DNA of 64,000 nucleotides from DYRB01 sp963845265 (GTDB lineage Bacteria > Pseudomonadota > Gammaproteobacteria > Chromatiales > Chromatiaceae). The DNA lies in assembly GCA_963845265.1 (NCBI GenBank), contig CAWJRN010000027.1, positions 1 through 64,000 of the forward strand, read 5' to 3'. A program made the position numbers and the translations under genes. This document shows, piece by piece, positions 36,342 through 46,185 of the stretch. Positions within the stretch are counted from its first letter, which is position 1. Each line of letters begins with the position of its first letter. The notes beneath the pieces were generated by a model. The model ran no database searches, had not been told where the DNA came from, and saw only the letters and a list, made by a program, of their open reading frames with translations.

Positions 36342-37949
36342 ATGTCCAACACCAGTTTCAACTACCTGGCCGCGGAGAAGACCGAACTATACCGTGCGGT
36401 CATGCAGGCATTCTCCGAGGCCAAGGAGCAGTTCCTCGTCCATTTGCGGCCGGAGGACATCCTCGGGCGAACGGCGCAGGATGGTCGGCGACCGGATCTC
36501 GAATCCATCCAGTCGGCCCTCAACCAACTGGTGGAATGGGGCAACCTACAGGCCGAGCCCGACACCAGCCGGGTCACCACCGTAGAGGACTTCTATCGCG
36601 CCCGCTATCTGTATCAGATCACCCGCGAGGGCGAAGCGGCCCAGGCCGCCCTGGCCACCTTCGAGCGCATGCTTGGCCACCAGGGCGCGCTCCAATCCGT
36701 GGCGCTGGCCGACATCGCCAACCAGCTCCGGGCGCTGGACACTCTACTCGGCGCCGACGGCACGCGGAACGCTCAAGACCCCGCTAAGGCCCACCTGCTC
36801 CTACGCGACATCACCCGAGTGTTCGCCGACCTCGCCGACAACGCCCGCGACTTCATGGCCGGACTGGCCCGCGGCCTCGATCTGCGCACGACCGAGCGCG
36901 ACGCCTTCATTGCCTATAAGGACCGGCTGCTCGGCTACCTGCGCCAATTCATCGGCGATTTGGTGACCCGCTCCACCGAGATCTCCCAGCTGATCCTCGC
37001 CATCCAGGCATCCCCCGGCTTCCTACCCCTGATCGAACGAATCAGCGAACGCGAGGCGGCCGACCTGGCCCCAACGCCGGATGCGGCGGTGCCGGACGGA
37101 GCCGCACCGGACGCCGCCAAGGCCAAGGCCCTGGCCGAATGGCAGGCGCGTTGGGCCGGGCTCCAGGCCTGGTTCATCGGCGCCCAGGACTCGCCCTGTC
37201 AGGCCGAGTTGCTGCGTGGGCGGGCGCGCCGGGCCATCTCCGACCTGCTCGACGCCATCGTCCAACTCAACGAGCGCCGCCTGGGACGCAGCGACCGATC
37301 CGCAGACTTCCGCACCCTCGCCGTTTGGTTCATGGATTGTGAGGACGAGGCACAGGCCCATAGGCTGTGGCGCGCAACATTCGGCCTGAGCCCGGCCCGG
37401 CACCTCGGCATCGACTCCGAGACCTTGACCTCCCGGGACGCGGTGCCGATCCCGGCGGCGCGGCGCTGGTCGGAGGCCCCGCCCTTGAGCATCAGCCCCC
37501 GGTTGCGCGAGACCGGCAGCTATCGGAAGCGTGGCGCACCACCCAAGGTGCGGGACCGTGGCGACGACAAGCGCAGACTCCAGGGGCTGCTCGCCCGCGA
37601 GAGTCTCGAGGCCCGCACCGCACGCCGACGCCTCGCCACCGGCGAAGAGACCCGACTCAGTGCCATCGGCACCCTGGAGCCGGCTGCCTTCGTCCTGTTC
37701 CTGCGCCTGCTGGGCGAGGCCCTGGCCGCCGCCTCAGATCCGGAGCGACCGGTCGAGACCGTCACCGGCGACGGCGCCATCCGCATCAGACTCGCGCCCC
37801 TTGGGCCCGAGACCAGGGCCGCCATCGAGACCCCAGCGGGCACTTTCACGGGACGCGACTATCGGGTACGCATCACCGATCTGGAGGCGGGCACCGAGGA
37901 CCTGCCACCCCGACCCGAGCGACGCGACAACCTAGGCGTCGCGGCGTGA
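36342..37949 (+). CDS. JetA-like subunit of a Wadjet/Ept defence system (TIGR02677, DUF2397)
   Basis: A 535-residue protein, first of four genes. The N-terminal FNYLAAEKTELYRAVM, EDILGRTAQDGRRPDLESIQ and VTTVEDFYRARYLYQITREGE match TIGR02677-type proteins, kleisin-like subunits of SMC-type plasmid-restriction complexes. In Wadjet (JetABCD, also called MksBEFG or EptABCD) the complex extrudes plasmid DNA and cleaves it. I take the DUF2397/2398/SMC/DUF2399 set to be the type II arrangement, from memory. No catalytic motif is expected in this subunit. GTGA overlap with the next gene. Confidence 0.82.
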   Translation: MSNTSFNYLAAEKTELYRAVMQAFSEAKEQFLVHLRPEDILGRTAQDGRRPDLESIQSALNQLVEWGNLQAEPDTSRVTTVEDFYRARYLYQITREGEAAQAALATFERMLGHQGALQSVALADIANQLRALDTLLGADGTRNAQDPAKAHLLLRDITRVFADLADNARDFMAGLARGLDLRTTERDAFIAYKDRLLGYLRQFIGDLVTRSTEISQLILAIQASPGFLPLIERISEREAADLAPTPDAAVPDGAAPDAAKAKALAEWQARWAGLQAWFIGAQDSPCQAELLRGRARRAISDLLDAIVQLNERRLGRSDRSADFRTLAVWFMDCEDEAQAHRLWRATFGLSPARHLGIDSETLTSRDAVPIPAARRWSEAPPLSISPRLRETGSYRKRGAPPKVRDRGDDKRRLQGLLARESLEARTARRRLATGEETRLSAIGTLEPAAFVLFLRLLGEALAAASDPERPVETVTGDGAIRIRLAPLGPETRAAIETPAGTFTGRDYRVRITDLEAGTEDLPPRPERRDNLGVAA

Positions 37950-39235
37950 ACGCCGACGACCCGACGCCGGACTCGAGTCTCGGCGACCGTCTCGATCAGG
38001 TCCGGCTCGACGAGCGCCGTCGGGCCTTTCGCGCACTGCTGATGCAACCGCTGCTCTACGCCGACCACCCGGCCTACGCCCTGGTCAAACGCCATATCGA
38101 CTGGCTGCGCGCCTGGTTGATGCAGGAGAGCCGCTGGGACCTGCGACTGGAGGCTGACTTTGCCCGACTGGCCAAGACCGCCCCGGACCGGGACGACGGT
38201 AGCCGTGCGGCCCGCCCGGGCACACGCCCCGCCGACCTGCCCTTCACCCGCCGCCGCTATGCCCTGCTGTGCCTGGTCCTGGCCGGGCTGGAGCGCAGCG
38301 AGCTGCAAACCACCCTCGGCCGTCTCGGTAAGGCGGCCCTGGATCAGGCCACGGACCCGAGGCTCGCGGCCGGAGGCATGATCTTCGAGCTACGCACCCA
38401 GGAGGACCGCCGCGACCTGGTGGCCGTGGTCCGGCTGCTGCTCCAGCTCGGTGTCCTCGCCCGGGTCGCCGGCGATGAGGACGCCTATGTCAGGAACAGC
38501 GAACGCGACGTCCTTTACGACATCGACCGGCGCATCCTCTCCGCCCTGCTGGTCACCCGCCGCGGCCCGTCCCTGGTCATCGCCCTCGATGGGTCCCACG
38601 AGACCCTGGACCAGCGCATCGAGGCTACCACGGCCCGCTTCGTCGCCGACACCCCGGATGCGCGCAACCGCGAGATGCGCCAACGCCTCACCGAGCGCCT
38701 GCTCGACGACCCGGTGCTCTACCTCGCCGACCTGAACGACGAGGAGCGCGCCTACCTGGCCAACCAACGCCACGCCATCGTGCAACGCATCGAGCACGCC
38801 ACCGGGATGGTCCCGGAGATCCGCGCCGAGGGCATCGCCATGCTCGACCCGCTCGGCGATCTCAGCGACCAACCCATGCCCAGCGAGGGCACCGAGGGCC
38901 ATATCTCACTCCTGCTCGCCGACCTGTTGGCCCACTTTGCCCGCGACGGCGACGGCGGCGGAGCACTCCCCTGGGCAGAGGTCTACACCGCCTATCGCCA
39001 CTGGGTCGAGCAATACGGCCGCTATTGGAAGAAGGCCGCCAAGGAGACAGGGGCCGAACGGACCTTCGCCCGACAGGCCGCGGAGCGCCTGAGCGGGCTG
39101 GGGCTGGCCCGCTTGCAGGACGACGGCATCCAACCCCTGCCTGCCGTGTCCCGTTATGCCCTATCCGCGCCACGCATCGCGAAGGCTGGGACCTCGAACC
39201 CTCGGCCTGGTGAGGAAGACGTTAGGGTTCCTTGA
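37946..39235 (+). CDS. JetB-like subunit (TIGR02678, DUF2398)
   Basis: About 429 residues from GTG 37946, overlapping the jetA stop by four bases. RLDERRRAFRALLMQPLL, FTRRRYALLCLVLAGLERSE and YVRNSERDVLYDIDRRILSALL fit the DUF2398 (TIGR02678) family, the KITE-like partner of jetA. The body ends near LPAVSRYALSAPRI; the last about 20 residues (AGTSNPRPGEEDVRVP) look unlike the family and may come from DNA brought in by the insertion that follows. The next operon gene, jetC, is 1184 bases away instead of adjacent. Confidence 0.8.
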   Translation: MNADDPTPDSSLGDRLDQVRLDERRRAFRALLMQPLLYADHPAYALVKRHIDWLRAWLMQESRWDLRLEADFARLAKTAPDRDDGSRAARPGTRPADLPFTRRRYALLCLVLAGLERSELQTTLGRLGKAALDQATDPRLAAGGMIFELRTQEDRRDLVAVVRLLLQLGVLARVAGDEDAYVRNSERDVLYDIDRRILSALLVTRRGPSLVIALDGSHETLDQRIEATTARFVADTPDARNREMRQRLTERLLDDPVLYLADLNDEERAYLANQRHAIVQRIEHATGMVPEIRAEGIAMLDPLGDLSDQPMPSEGTEGHISLLLADLLAHFARDGDGGGALPWAEVYTAYRHWVEQYGRYWKKAAKETGAERTFARQAAERLSGLGLARLQDDGIQPLPAVSRYALSAPRIAKAGTSNPRPGEEDVRVP

Positions 39236-39376
39236 GCAACCCGCATCGTCGCAAATCCATTTTGGGGGTAGTCCCCTGCGGCGTGGGATCTGAATCGCGA
39301 GGGAGAATGTGCCTTGTCCAGCGCTACACCCAGGGAATCCAGCGCGGCGATCAGGTGGTTGAAGAGGAATGCCGGC

Positions 39377-39439
39377 GGCTCACCAACACGCGGCAAGACG
39401 CCGCGCATCCCGGTGCCGGCCGGAGGCCGGCGCTCCAAC
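39377..39439. repeat. 63-bp direct repeat, copy 1
   Basis: Matches 40191-40253 at 58 of 63 positions by eye, in the same orientation; the last 51 bases differ at two. It contains the palindrome GCCGGCCGGAGGCCGGC. The two copies flank the cytochrome-like gene between jetB and jetC. Confidence 0.85.
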
Positions 39440-39576
39440 AGGGCGATTGCACATGATCATCGACAGACGCCTACCCCGTCCGGTCCTCAGCGGCACAATC
39501 CAAGCATCTGCCCTCCGACAAGGCTCCCATGAAGGCTTAAACTACGTGCTTGTTCTTAACTGGAGGTGCCAACGTG

Positions 39577-40039
39577 ATGCGCAACATGACAACGCTTTCC
39601 TGCACGCTATCTCTGACCCTATTGGCCAGTATCCTGGCAACCCCCGCCGTTGCCGGCGAGGACGCGTCCCTGGGGCTGGTCTCGTGGATGGGTCGACTTC
39701 AGTATTACACGCATAAGCTTGGGCTCGCCGTGAACGCCGAGAACCGGGGGCTCCAGGGCTACTATGTCCACGAGGTCGAGGAGGTCATCGAACAGACTCG
39801 AGGAGATCAAAGAGGCGGGCGGGATCGAGATCGGTAATTTGGTCAAGGTCAAACTGGTACCGGCGTTCGAGACCCTGGAGGGCGCCGTGGAGGTCGGCGA
39901 TCAGGCACAGATCAGCCTGGCCTACGATGGATTGCTGGCCGCCTGTAACACCTGCCATAAGGCCGCCAACCGTCCCTATCTCCACATCGTCCGCCACAAC
40001 GACAACCCGTACCTGCAGGACTTCTCTCCGACACCCTGA
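39577..40039 (+). pseudogene. Cytochrome c'-like gene, frameshifted
   Basis: An ATG at 39577 after GGAGGT begins a signal peptide (MRNMTTLSCTLSLTLLASIL, ATPAVA). The frame continues to EVEEVIE at about 39792 and then must shift by one base to go on as RLEEIKEAGGIEIGN, ending with CNTCHKAANRPYLHIVRH. A single CxxCH close to the C-terminus of a helical exported protein of about 153 residues is the layout of class II (c') cytochromes, which bind heme and sometimes NO in the periplasm. One extra base near 39793 explains the break. Real inactivation and sequencing error are both possible. Confidence 0.7.
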
Positions 40040-40096
40040 CCGGCCCATTGCGTGGTCGCTTCACCGGATGCCGCAGGGCACTACTATCGTTCAACG

Positions 40097-40125
40097 GTAG
40101 GGTGGATAAGCGAAGCGCATCCGCC
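40097..40125. repeat. Palindromic repeat (GTAGGGTGG family)
   Basis: GTAGGGTGGATAAGCGAAGC followed by GCATCCGCC; same family as 2577, 50377 and 52366. It lies in the insertion between jetB and jetC. Confidence 0.8.
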
Positions 40126-40190
40126 GAAGGCGCCGCGCTACCTCGTGGTAATGCCGAGCGGCAACGAGGGGCTTGGGGCGCGGTCGCTTC

Positions 40191-40253
40191 GGCTCGCCTA
40201 CGCGCGGCGAGACGCCGCGCATCCCAGTGCCGGCCGGAGGCCGGCGCTCCAAC
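40191..40253. repeat. 63-bp direct repeat, copy 2
   Basis: Second copy of 39377-39439, same orientation, 814 bases downstream. The rest of 40040-40419 holds the GTAGGGTGG repeat and no gene I can support. Confidence 0.85.
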
Positions 40254-40419
40254 GCCGTGGTACTCCACGCCAAGGGATCAGTGTTTGTCCCATGACGCTG
40301 ACCATCGGGGCCACAGAACGGAACTAGCCGAGCTGGACGCGTCATGAGGTGCGCCAAAACGGTATGCTCCCGCCCCGAATCCTTCGTACGCCCGCCAGAA
40401 ACCCGCGACCACCCCATCC

Positions 40420-43400
40420 ATGACCGACTCCCCTCCCCTGCCCCAACCGCTACGCCCGCGTTGGCAACCGCTGCGGTTGGGTCTGGTGGACATCTTCCAT
40501 TACGACGACGAGGAGATCTGGCTGCGCGACGGCAACCTGCTGCTGCGCGGCAACAACGGCACCGGCAAGTCCAAGGTGCTCGCCCTGACCCTGCCGTTCC
40601 TGCTCGACGGCCAACTGACCCCTGCCCGCGTGGAGCCCGACGGCGACCCGGGCAAGCGCATGGAGTGGAACCTGTTGCTCGGCGGTCAGTACCAGGAGCG
40701 CCAGGGCTATGTCTGGATGGAGTTCGGGCGCCTCACGGAGGCCGGTGCTGAATACTGCACCATCGGCTGCGGCCTGCGCGCGGTGGCAGGACGCGGGGCA
40801 CCAGAGCGATGGTTCTTCGTTACGCCGCAGCGTATCCGGAAGCAACTCTGGCTTCTGGATGCCAACCGCCGCACCCTCTCCAGGGACAGGCTGTTCGAGG
40901 CCCTGGGCGACCGGGGCGAGCTGTTCACCAGCGCGGCCCTCTACCGGGATGCGGTCGACCGGCGCCTGTTCGGCCTCGGCCGGCCGCGTTACGAGGCCCT
41001 GATCAACCTGATGCTCCAACTGCGCCAGCCGCAGTTGTCGAAGCGCCCGGACGAGCGCGCCCTGTCGTCCGCCCTCACCGAGGCCCTGCCGCCGATCGAC
41101 GCGGCGGTGCTCAACGACGTGGCCGACGCCTTCCGCAACCTGCAAGAGGAACGCAAGACCCTCGACGGCCTGAGCGAAGCACGCACCTCGGTGGGAGACT
41201 TCCTGCTCCACTACCAACGCTACTGCGCGGTGGCCGCACGCCGCCGCGCCGAGTCCCTGCGCCAGGCCCAGAGCGCCTGGGACAAGGTGAGCGCCGAACT
41301 GCGCGAGACCGCCGATGCTCTGTCCGGCGCCAAAGCACGCCCATGTGCACGAGCAGAAGCGCCAGGAGTTCCTCGACCTCAAGCTGGATCAGGCCCGCAC
41401 CCACCTACAGACCCTGCGCGACAGCCCGGAGATGCGCGACGCGACCCGCCTGAAGGAGGTCCGGGAGCGGGCAGAGGAACGGGCCAAGGTCACCCTTGGC
41501 CTGACCACCAGGCTCGCCCAACTCGACCAGGACCTCGCCCGCCAGGAGACGCGCCTGAGCAGCGAACGCAGCGCCTGCACCGAGGCCGCCACGGCCCTGC
41601 AGGGGCTGCAACGGGACTGGCGCGGACCGGCCGTCGATGCCGGCATCGCCACCACCCACGACCAGAGCCTCGCACCCCTGGAGCTACCCGATGGCGGGCA
41701 ACGCACCGTCAGCGGCAGCGACCCCACCATCGACGCCGCCAAGCGACGCCTCGACGAGCAGGTACAACGCCGCCGCAACGGGCTCGACCGCCTAGGGGAG
41801 TTGAACCGCGCACTGGCACTGGCCCAGCAGCGGGAGCAGACCGATCGCGAACGCCGCCAGTCGGCCCAGGACGAGGCCGCACGTCTGGACCAGGACCGCG
41901 CCGGCGCCGCCCAGGCCGTCGATGAGGCGTCGGCGGCCCTGGTCAAGGCCCTGCGCCAAGCGCTTGCGGGCAACCGGGAGCTGTGCCTCGCCGACCCCGA
42001 GGACCTGCTCGCCGAGCTGACCGACTGGTGTGTAACCCTGGACGGCAACAACCCGGTGCAGCATCGGCTCCACGCCACCTACACGGCGGCACGCGACCGA
42101 CTCACCAGCGCCCGTGGCGAGGCCCAACGCCAGCTCGCCGCGGCCCAGGCCGAGGCCGAGGCACTGATCGACGAGCGTCGCCGGATCGAGGCCGGCGAGC
42201 TGGCCGTCCCGCCGCCGCCCTACACCCGCGACGCGCAGGCCCGCACCGGGCGCCTGGGCGCCCCCCTCTGGCAACTCATCGACTTCGACGACCGGCTCGG
42301 CAGCGACGAGCGCGCCGGTCTGGAGGCGGCACTGGAGGCGAGCGGGTTGCTCGACGCCTGGCTGCAACCCAACGGCGAGCTGCACGACGCCGCCACCTGG
42401 GACTGCCTGCTCACGGCCATCGCGCCGGCCGACCGGGGGCTGGACCAGGTCCTGGCGGTCGCCATCGATGCCAAGGACCAGGCCGCGTCCGGCATCGCCC
42501 CCGAGACCGTGACCGCGGTGCTCGCCGGCATCGGCTGGGGCGAGCAGCCGCACCCGGCCTGGGTGGGGGCCGACGGCGCTTGGAGACTCGGCCCGGCCCA
42601 GGGTGCCTGGGGCAAGCCCGAGCCCACCTACATCGGCCATACGGCCCGTGAGGCGGCCCGCCGCCGTCGCCTGGACGAGATCGCCCAGGCCCTGTCGGCA
42701 CTCGAGGAACAGATCCGCAGCCTGTCGGAGCAGATCGCCGAGGGCGAACGACGCAGCGAGCGGCTCGACCGGGAGTGGCGTGCCCTGCCGGACGAGCGCG
42801 ACCTGCGCGCCGCCCACCAGCGTCACGCCGACCTCGCCGAGCGCCTGGCCAGGCAGCGCGAGGCCGTCGAGCATCTGTCCCAGGTCCTGACCCAGAGCCG
42901 CGCCGAGGCCGAGCGCTGCCGCGACGCCCGGGACAAGGCCGCCCTGGACCTCGACCTACCCGCTGAGCCCGAGGCACTGAAGTCGGTCGACAAAGCCCTG
43001 GGACGCTACGAGCGTCATGCCGCCGGCTTCTGGCCCACCCTACGCCACCATTGGGACCGCCTGCGCCAGGTGCGCGACCTGGTCGAACAGCGCACCGAGT
43101 TGGCCGAACGCCGGGCGGAACAACGCGACGAGCTCGACCAGGCCAAGACCGCCCAGCGGGCCGCCGAGGAGACCTGGCACACCCTGCGCGAGACCGTCGG
43201 CGAGCGCGTCGACCAGTTGCAGCGCCGTATCGCCGAGGGCGAGGACCGGATCAGGGACTTCGAGCGCCAGCGCAAGGACAACAACGCCAAGCTGGTCGAG
43301 GCCGCGGCAAGCGTCAGCCAGCTCGTCGAACGCCACGACCGTTTGACCACAGGCCTGGGCGAGCGCGACCAGGAGCGCCGACTGGCCGTGGACGGCCTGG

Positions 43401-44593
43401 CCCGATTCGCTGCCACCGGCCTGCTGCGCATCGCCGCGCCTGACATCGAGGTCACGGAGCGCGACGGCCCCTGGCCCATCGACCCTGGGGTGCGGCTCGC
43501 CCGGCGGGTGGAGCAGACGCTCAGCCAGGTCACCCACGACGACAATGCCTGGCGCCGGCAGCAACAGGGCCTGCACGACCGCTTCCAGCCCCTGCAACAA
43601 ACCCTGTCGCGCTATGGCCACTCCGCCGGCATCGAACAGGACGGTGAGTTGCTGCTGGTGCGGGTCCTGTTCCAGGCGCGCCCCTGCGGCCCGGACGAGC
43701 TGGCGGCGCACCTGGACACCGAGGTGGCCGAACGCAAGGCCCTGCTCGACGCCAAGGAGCGCGAGCTGCTCGAGGCCCACCTGATGAGCGACGTGGCGAC
43801 CCACTTGCAGCAGCTCATTGGCGACGGCGAGCGCATGGTCGGGCGCATCAATCGCGAGCTGGCGAACCGCCCCACCAGCACCGGGATGAAGCTGCGCCTC
43901 GCCTGGGTGCCCCTGGACGAAGAGGCCGGCGCCGCCCCGGTGGGGCTCGGCGAGGCACGCAAACGCCTGTTGCGGCAGACCGTCGCCGCCTGGTCCGAGG
44001 AGGATCGCCGTGCGGTCGGCGAGTTCCTGCAAAGACGCATCGACGACGTACGCCAGGCGGACGACGCCGGCACCCTGATCGAGCACCTGGCCCAGGCCCT
44101 GGACTATCGCCGCTGGCACCGCTTCACCGTCGAGCGCTGGCAGGGCGGCAAGTGGCGCCCAGCCTATGGCCCCGCCTCCGGCGGCGAGCGCGCCCTGGTC
44201 GTGACCCTGCCCCTGTTCGCCGCCGCCTCCAGTCACTACAGCAGCGCCGCCCCCGAGGCGCCACGACTGGTCATGCTCGACGAGGCCTTCGCCGGCATCG
44301 ACGACGACTCCCGCGCCAAGTGCCTCGGGCTCATGGCCCAGTTCGACCTCGACTTCGTCCTCACCAGCGAGCGCGAATGGGGCTGCTATGCCGAGGTACC
44401 TGGGCTGGCCATCGCCCAACTGGTCCGCCACGAGGGCATCGACGCGGTCTATCTCTCGCGCTGGACCTGGGACGGGCATCAGCGCCGCATCGCCGAGCCC
44501 CCACCCACTCCCCCGCCGCCGGTTATCGGGGACCCAGACCCTGAGGCGATCCCTGCGGCCCAGCCCGATGCCGTCCAGCAAGACCTCTTCTGA
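40420..44593 (+). CDS. JetC-like SMC ATPase (TIGR02680), apparent one-base frameshift
   Basis: The corrected protein has about 1390 residues. It starts MTDSPPLPQPLRPRWQPLRL with Walker A GNNGTGKSKV at 44-53, followed by long coiled coils and, at the end, the signature ASGGERALVVTLPLF and Walker B LVMLDEAFAGIDDD, the SMC/MukB/JetC plan. The first frame is coherent to about codon 304 (RETADALSGA); the match then continues one base out of phase as KHAHVHEQKRQEFLDLK. Removing one A from AAA at 41332-41334 restores the frame. It is left as CDS because both halves are otherwise intact. It provides the motor of the anti-plasmid complex. Confidence 0.8.
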
Positions 44594-45815
44594 ACCGGGC
44601 GGCATCGACCTGGCACGCCTGCGCCTGCTGCTCGATCGCCCGCAGCTCCTACGGGTGGTCGATGCCCTGCGCGACCGACTCGAACGGGGCGGTGCCGAGC
44701 GGGTCTCCATCGCCGACCCGACCGAGCCGGAGCGCCGCGCCCTGGACGACCTGCTGGGCCGCCCCCCCAGCGCCGGCAAGCGCCTGAGCGTCTCTCTGGA
44801 TCAGCTCGACGCCGTCCTTCGACGCGCCGGCATCGCCCCGGACCTGAAGAGCGCCATCGCCGCCCTGCGCGGCCCATTGCGCGACCGTCCCGGCGAGCGG
44901 GAGCGAACGCTCGCCGCCTGGCGCACCCTGTTCGAACGACACCGCGACACGGTCCGGCACCTCGGGGCCTCCACCTGGCTCGATGGGCTGGAGACCGACG
45001 GGCTGTTGAAGCGAGTGGCAGGAGCCGACCCGGAACGGGCCGACACCCTGCTCCACCAGGCCCTCGGTATCCTGCAACGCCTCCCGGCCCGGGGCACCGC
45101 ACTCAGTACCCTGGCCGCGGACTGCCTCGGCGACGCCCACGGACTGGATCCCGGGCGCCCGGTGGCAAGCCTGCTGCGCCGCGCCCTGACCGTGAACGCC
45201 CAGACATCCGATGCCTCGGACGACGAGCTGTGGGCCTCGGTGGGCGTGCTCGTCGGCGGCGGCATCACCAGCACCGCCCTAATCCTCAACCTGACCGCCG
45301 CTGGCGAGGGCGCCCTGGCGACCGGCGTGCGCGCCGCGGCTGCCGTCGGAGAGCCCATCTATCTCACCCTGCGTCAACTGGTGCATCAGCCAGTCCAGTG
45401 GTGCCTCGGCGCCGACCCCATCTCGGTCTGCGAGAACCCGGCCGTGGTCGCCGAGGCCGCGAATCGGCTCGGCAGCGCCTGTCGCCCACTGATCTGCACC
45501 CAGGGCCAACCCAGCACGGCGGTCACCACCCTACTCAGGCAGCTTGCACAGGCCGGCGCGCTGATCCGCTACCACGGCGACTTCGACTGGGCCGGCATCC
45601 GCATCGCCAATGGGGTCATCGCACGCCATGGTGCCATGCCCTGGCGCATGGAGACCGCTGACTACTTGTCTGCGCAGGACTCAGGAAAGCGGCTGAGCGA
45701 CGACGGGGTGGACGCGTCCTGGGACCCTGATTTGGCAACGGCCATGCGCGACCGCGGCCAGGCCATCGAGGAAGAGCGACTGCTCGATGGACTGCTTGGC
45801 GATCTACGAACCTAA
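44568..45815 (+). CDS. JetD-like nuclease subunit (TIGR02679, DUF2399)
   Basis: A 415-residue protein from ATG 44568, overlapping the jetC end by 26 bases. The C-terminal Toprim-like DUF2399 domain has SVCENPAVVAEAA (the acidic residue of the fold) and YHGDFDWAGIRIANGVI (the DxD metal site). This is the subunit that cuts DNA in Wadjet complexes. Catalytic residues look intact. It is the last gene of the operon; the downstream 370 bases carry only repeats. Confidence 0.82.
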   Translation: MPSSKTSSEPGGIDLARLRLLLDRPQLLRVVDALRDRLERGGAERVSIADPTEPERRALDDLLGRPPSAGKRLSVSLDQLDAVLRRAGIAPDLKSAIAALRGPLRDRPGERERTLAAWRTLFERHRDTVRHLGASTWLDGLETDGLLKRVAGADPERADTLLHQALGILQRLPARGTALSTLAADCLGDAHGLDPGRPVASLLRRALTVNAQTSDASDDELWASVGVLVGGGITSTALILNLTAAGEGALATGVRAAAAVGEPIYLTLRQLVHQPVQWCLGADPISVCENPAVVAEAANRLGSACRPLICTQGQPSTAVTTLLRQLAQAGALIRYHGDFDWAGIRIANGVIARHGAMPWRMETADYLSAQDSGKRLSDDGVDASWDPDLATAMRDRGQAIEEERLLDGLLGDLRT

Positions 45816-45877
45816 CCCAGGAGGCGACACAACCAATTTGACCGCCCACCGTGCGGGTTCGAGAACCAAACCCGCGC

Positions 45878-45913
45878 GGTTGTGGCAGAATTCGGCGCAG
45901 ACCAACCGTCGGC
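45878..45913. repeat. 36-bp interspersed repeat, copy 1
   Basis: GGTTGTGGCAGAATTCGGCG and 16 further bases match 60015-60050 at about 31 of 36 positions. One copy follows the jet operon, the other follows the exported-protein cluster. Confidence 0.6.
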
Positions 45914-45953
45914 AGGAGCGCCGGACAACAACCGATCACCCCGGGAAAAGCAA

Positions 45954-46140
45954 TTCGGCCGCAAATCACGCAAATTAACGCCAATCATCAGTAGCTCAGG
46001 AGAAATTCGGAAATCTCAAGGGCAATCGAGCAGGACGATCAGGAGCGGAGCGACAGAGTCGCTGATGCGCCTTGCGGGTCCGCTTGCTTGACCCCCAAAG
46101 CCTTGTTTATTTGCGTTTTTTGCATTCATTTGCGGCAAAA
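45954..46140. repeat. Imperfect inverted repeat (GCCGCAAAT family)
   Basis: Left arm 45954-45981 (GGCCGCAAATCACGCAAATT) and right arm 46113-46140 are imperfect reverse complements of the kind GCCGCAAATGAATGCAAAAAACGC. A related half-unit, CAGCCGCAGATGAACGCAAA, is at about 35654. With 45816-45953 this makes up a gene-free 370-base gap before the TonB receptor. Confidence 0.55.
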
Positions 46141-46185
46141 CTCCTCTTTTTAGGATCACCGCCAGACCGCACGGTCGCCACGCCC

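Noticed and set aside
41315..41317. ATG at 41315 as a separate start for the second half of jetC
   Set aside because: It lies within the coiled-coil coding region with no ribosome-binding site, and an SMC protein lacking Walker A would not work alone; a one-base shift explains it better.
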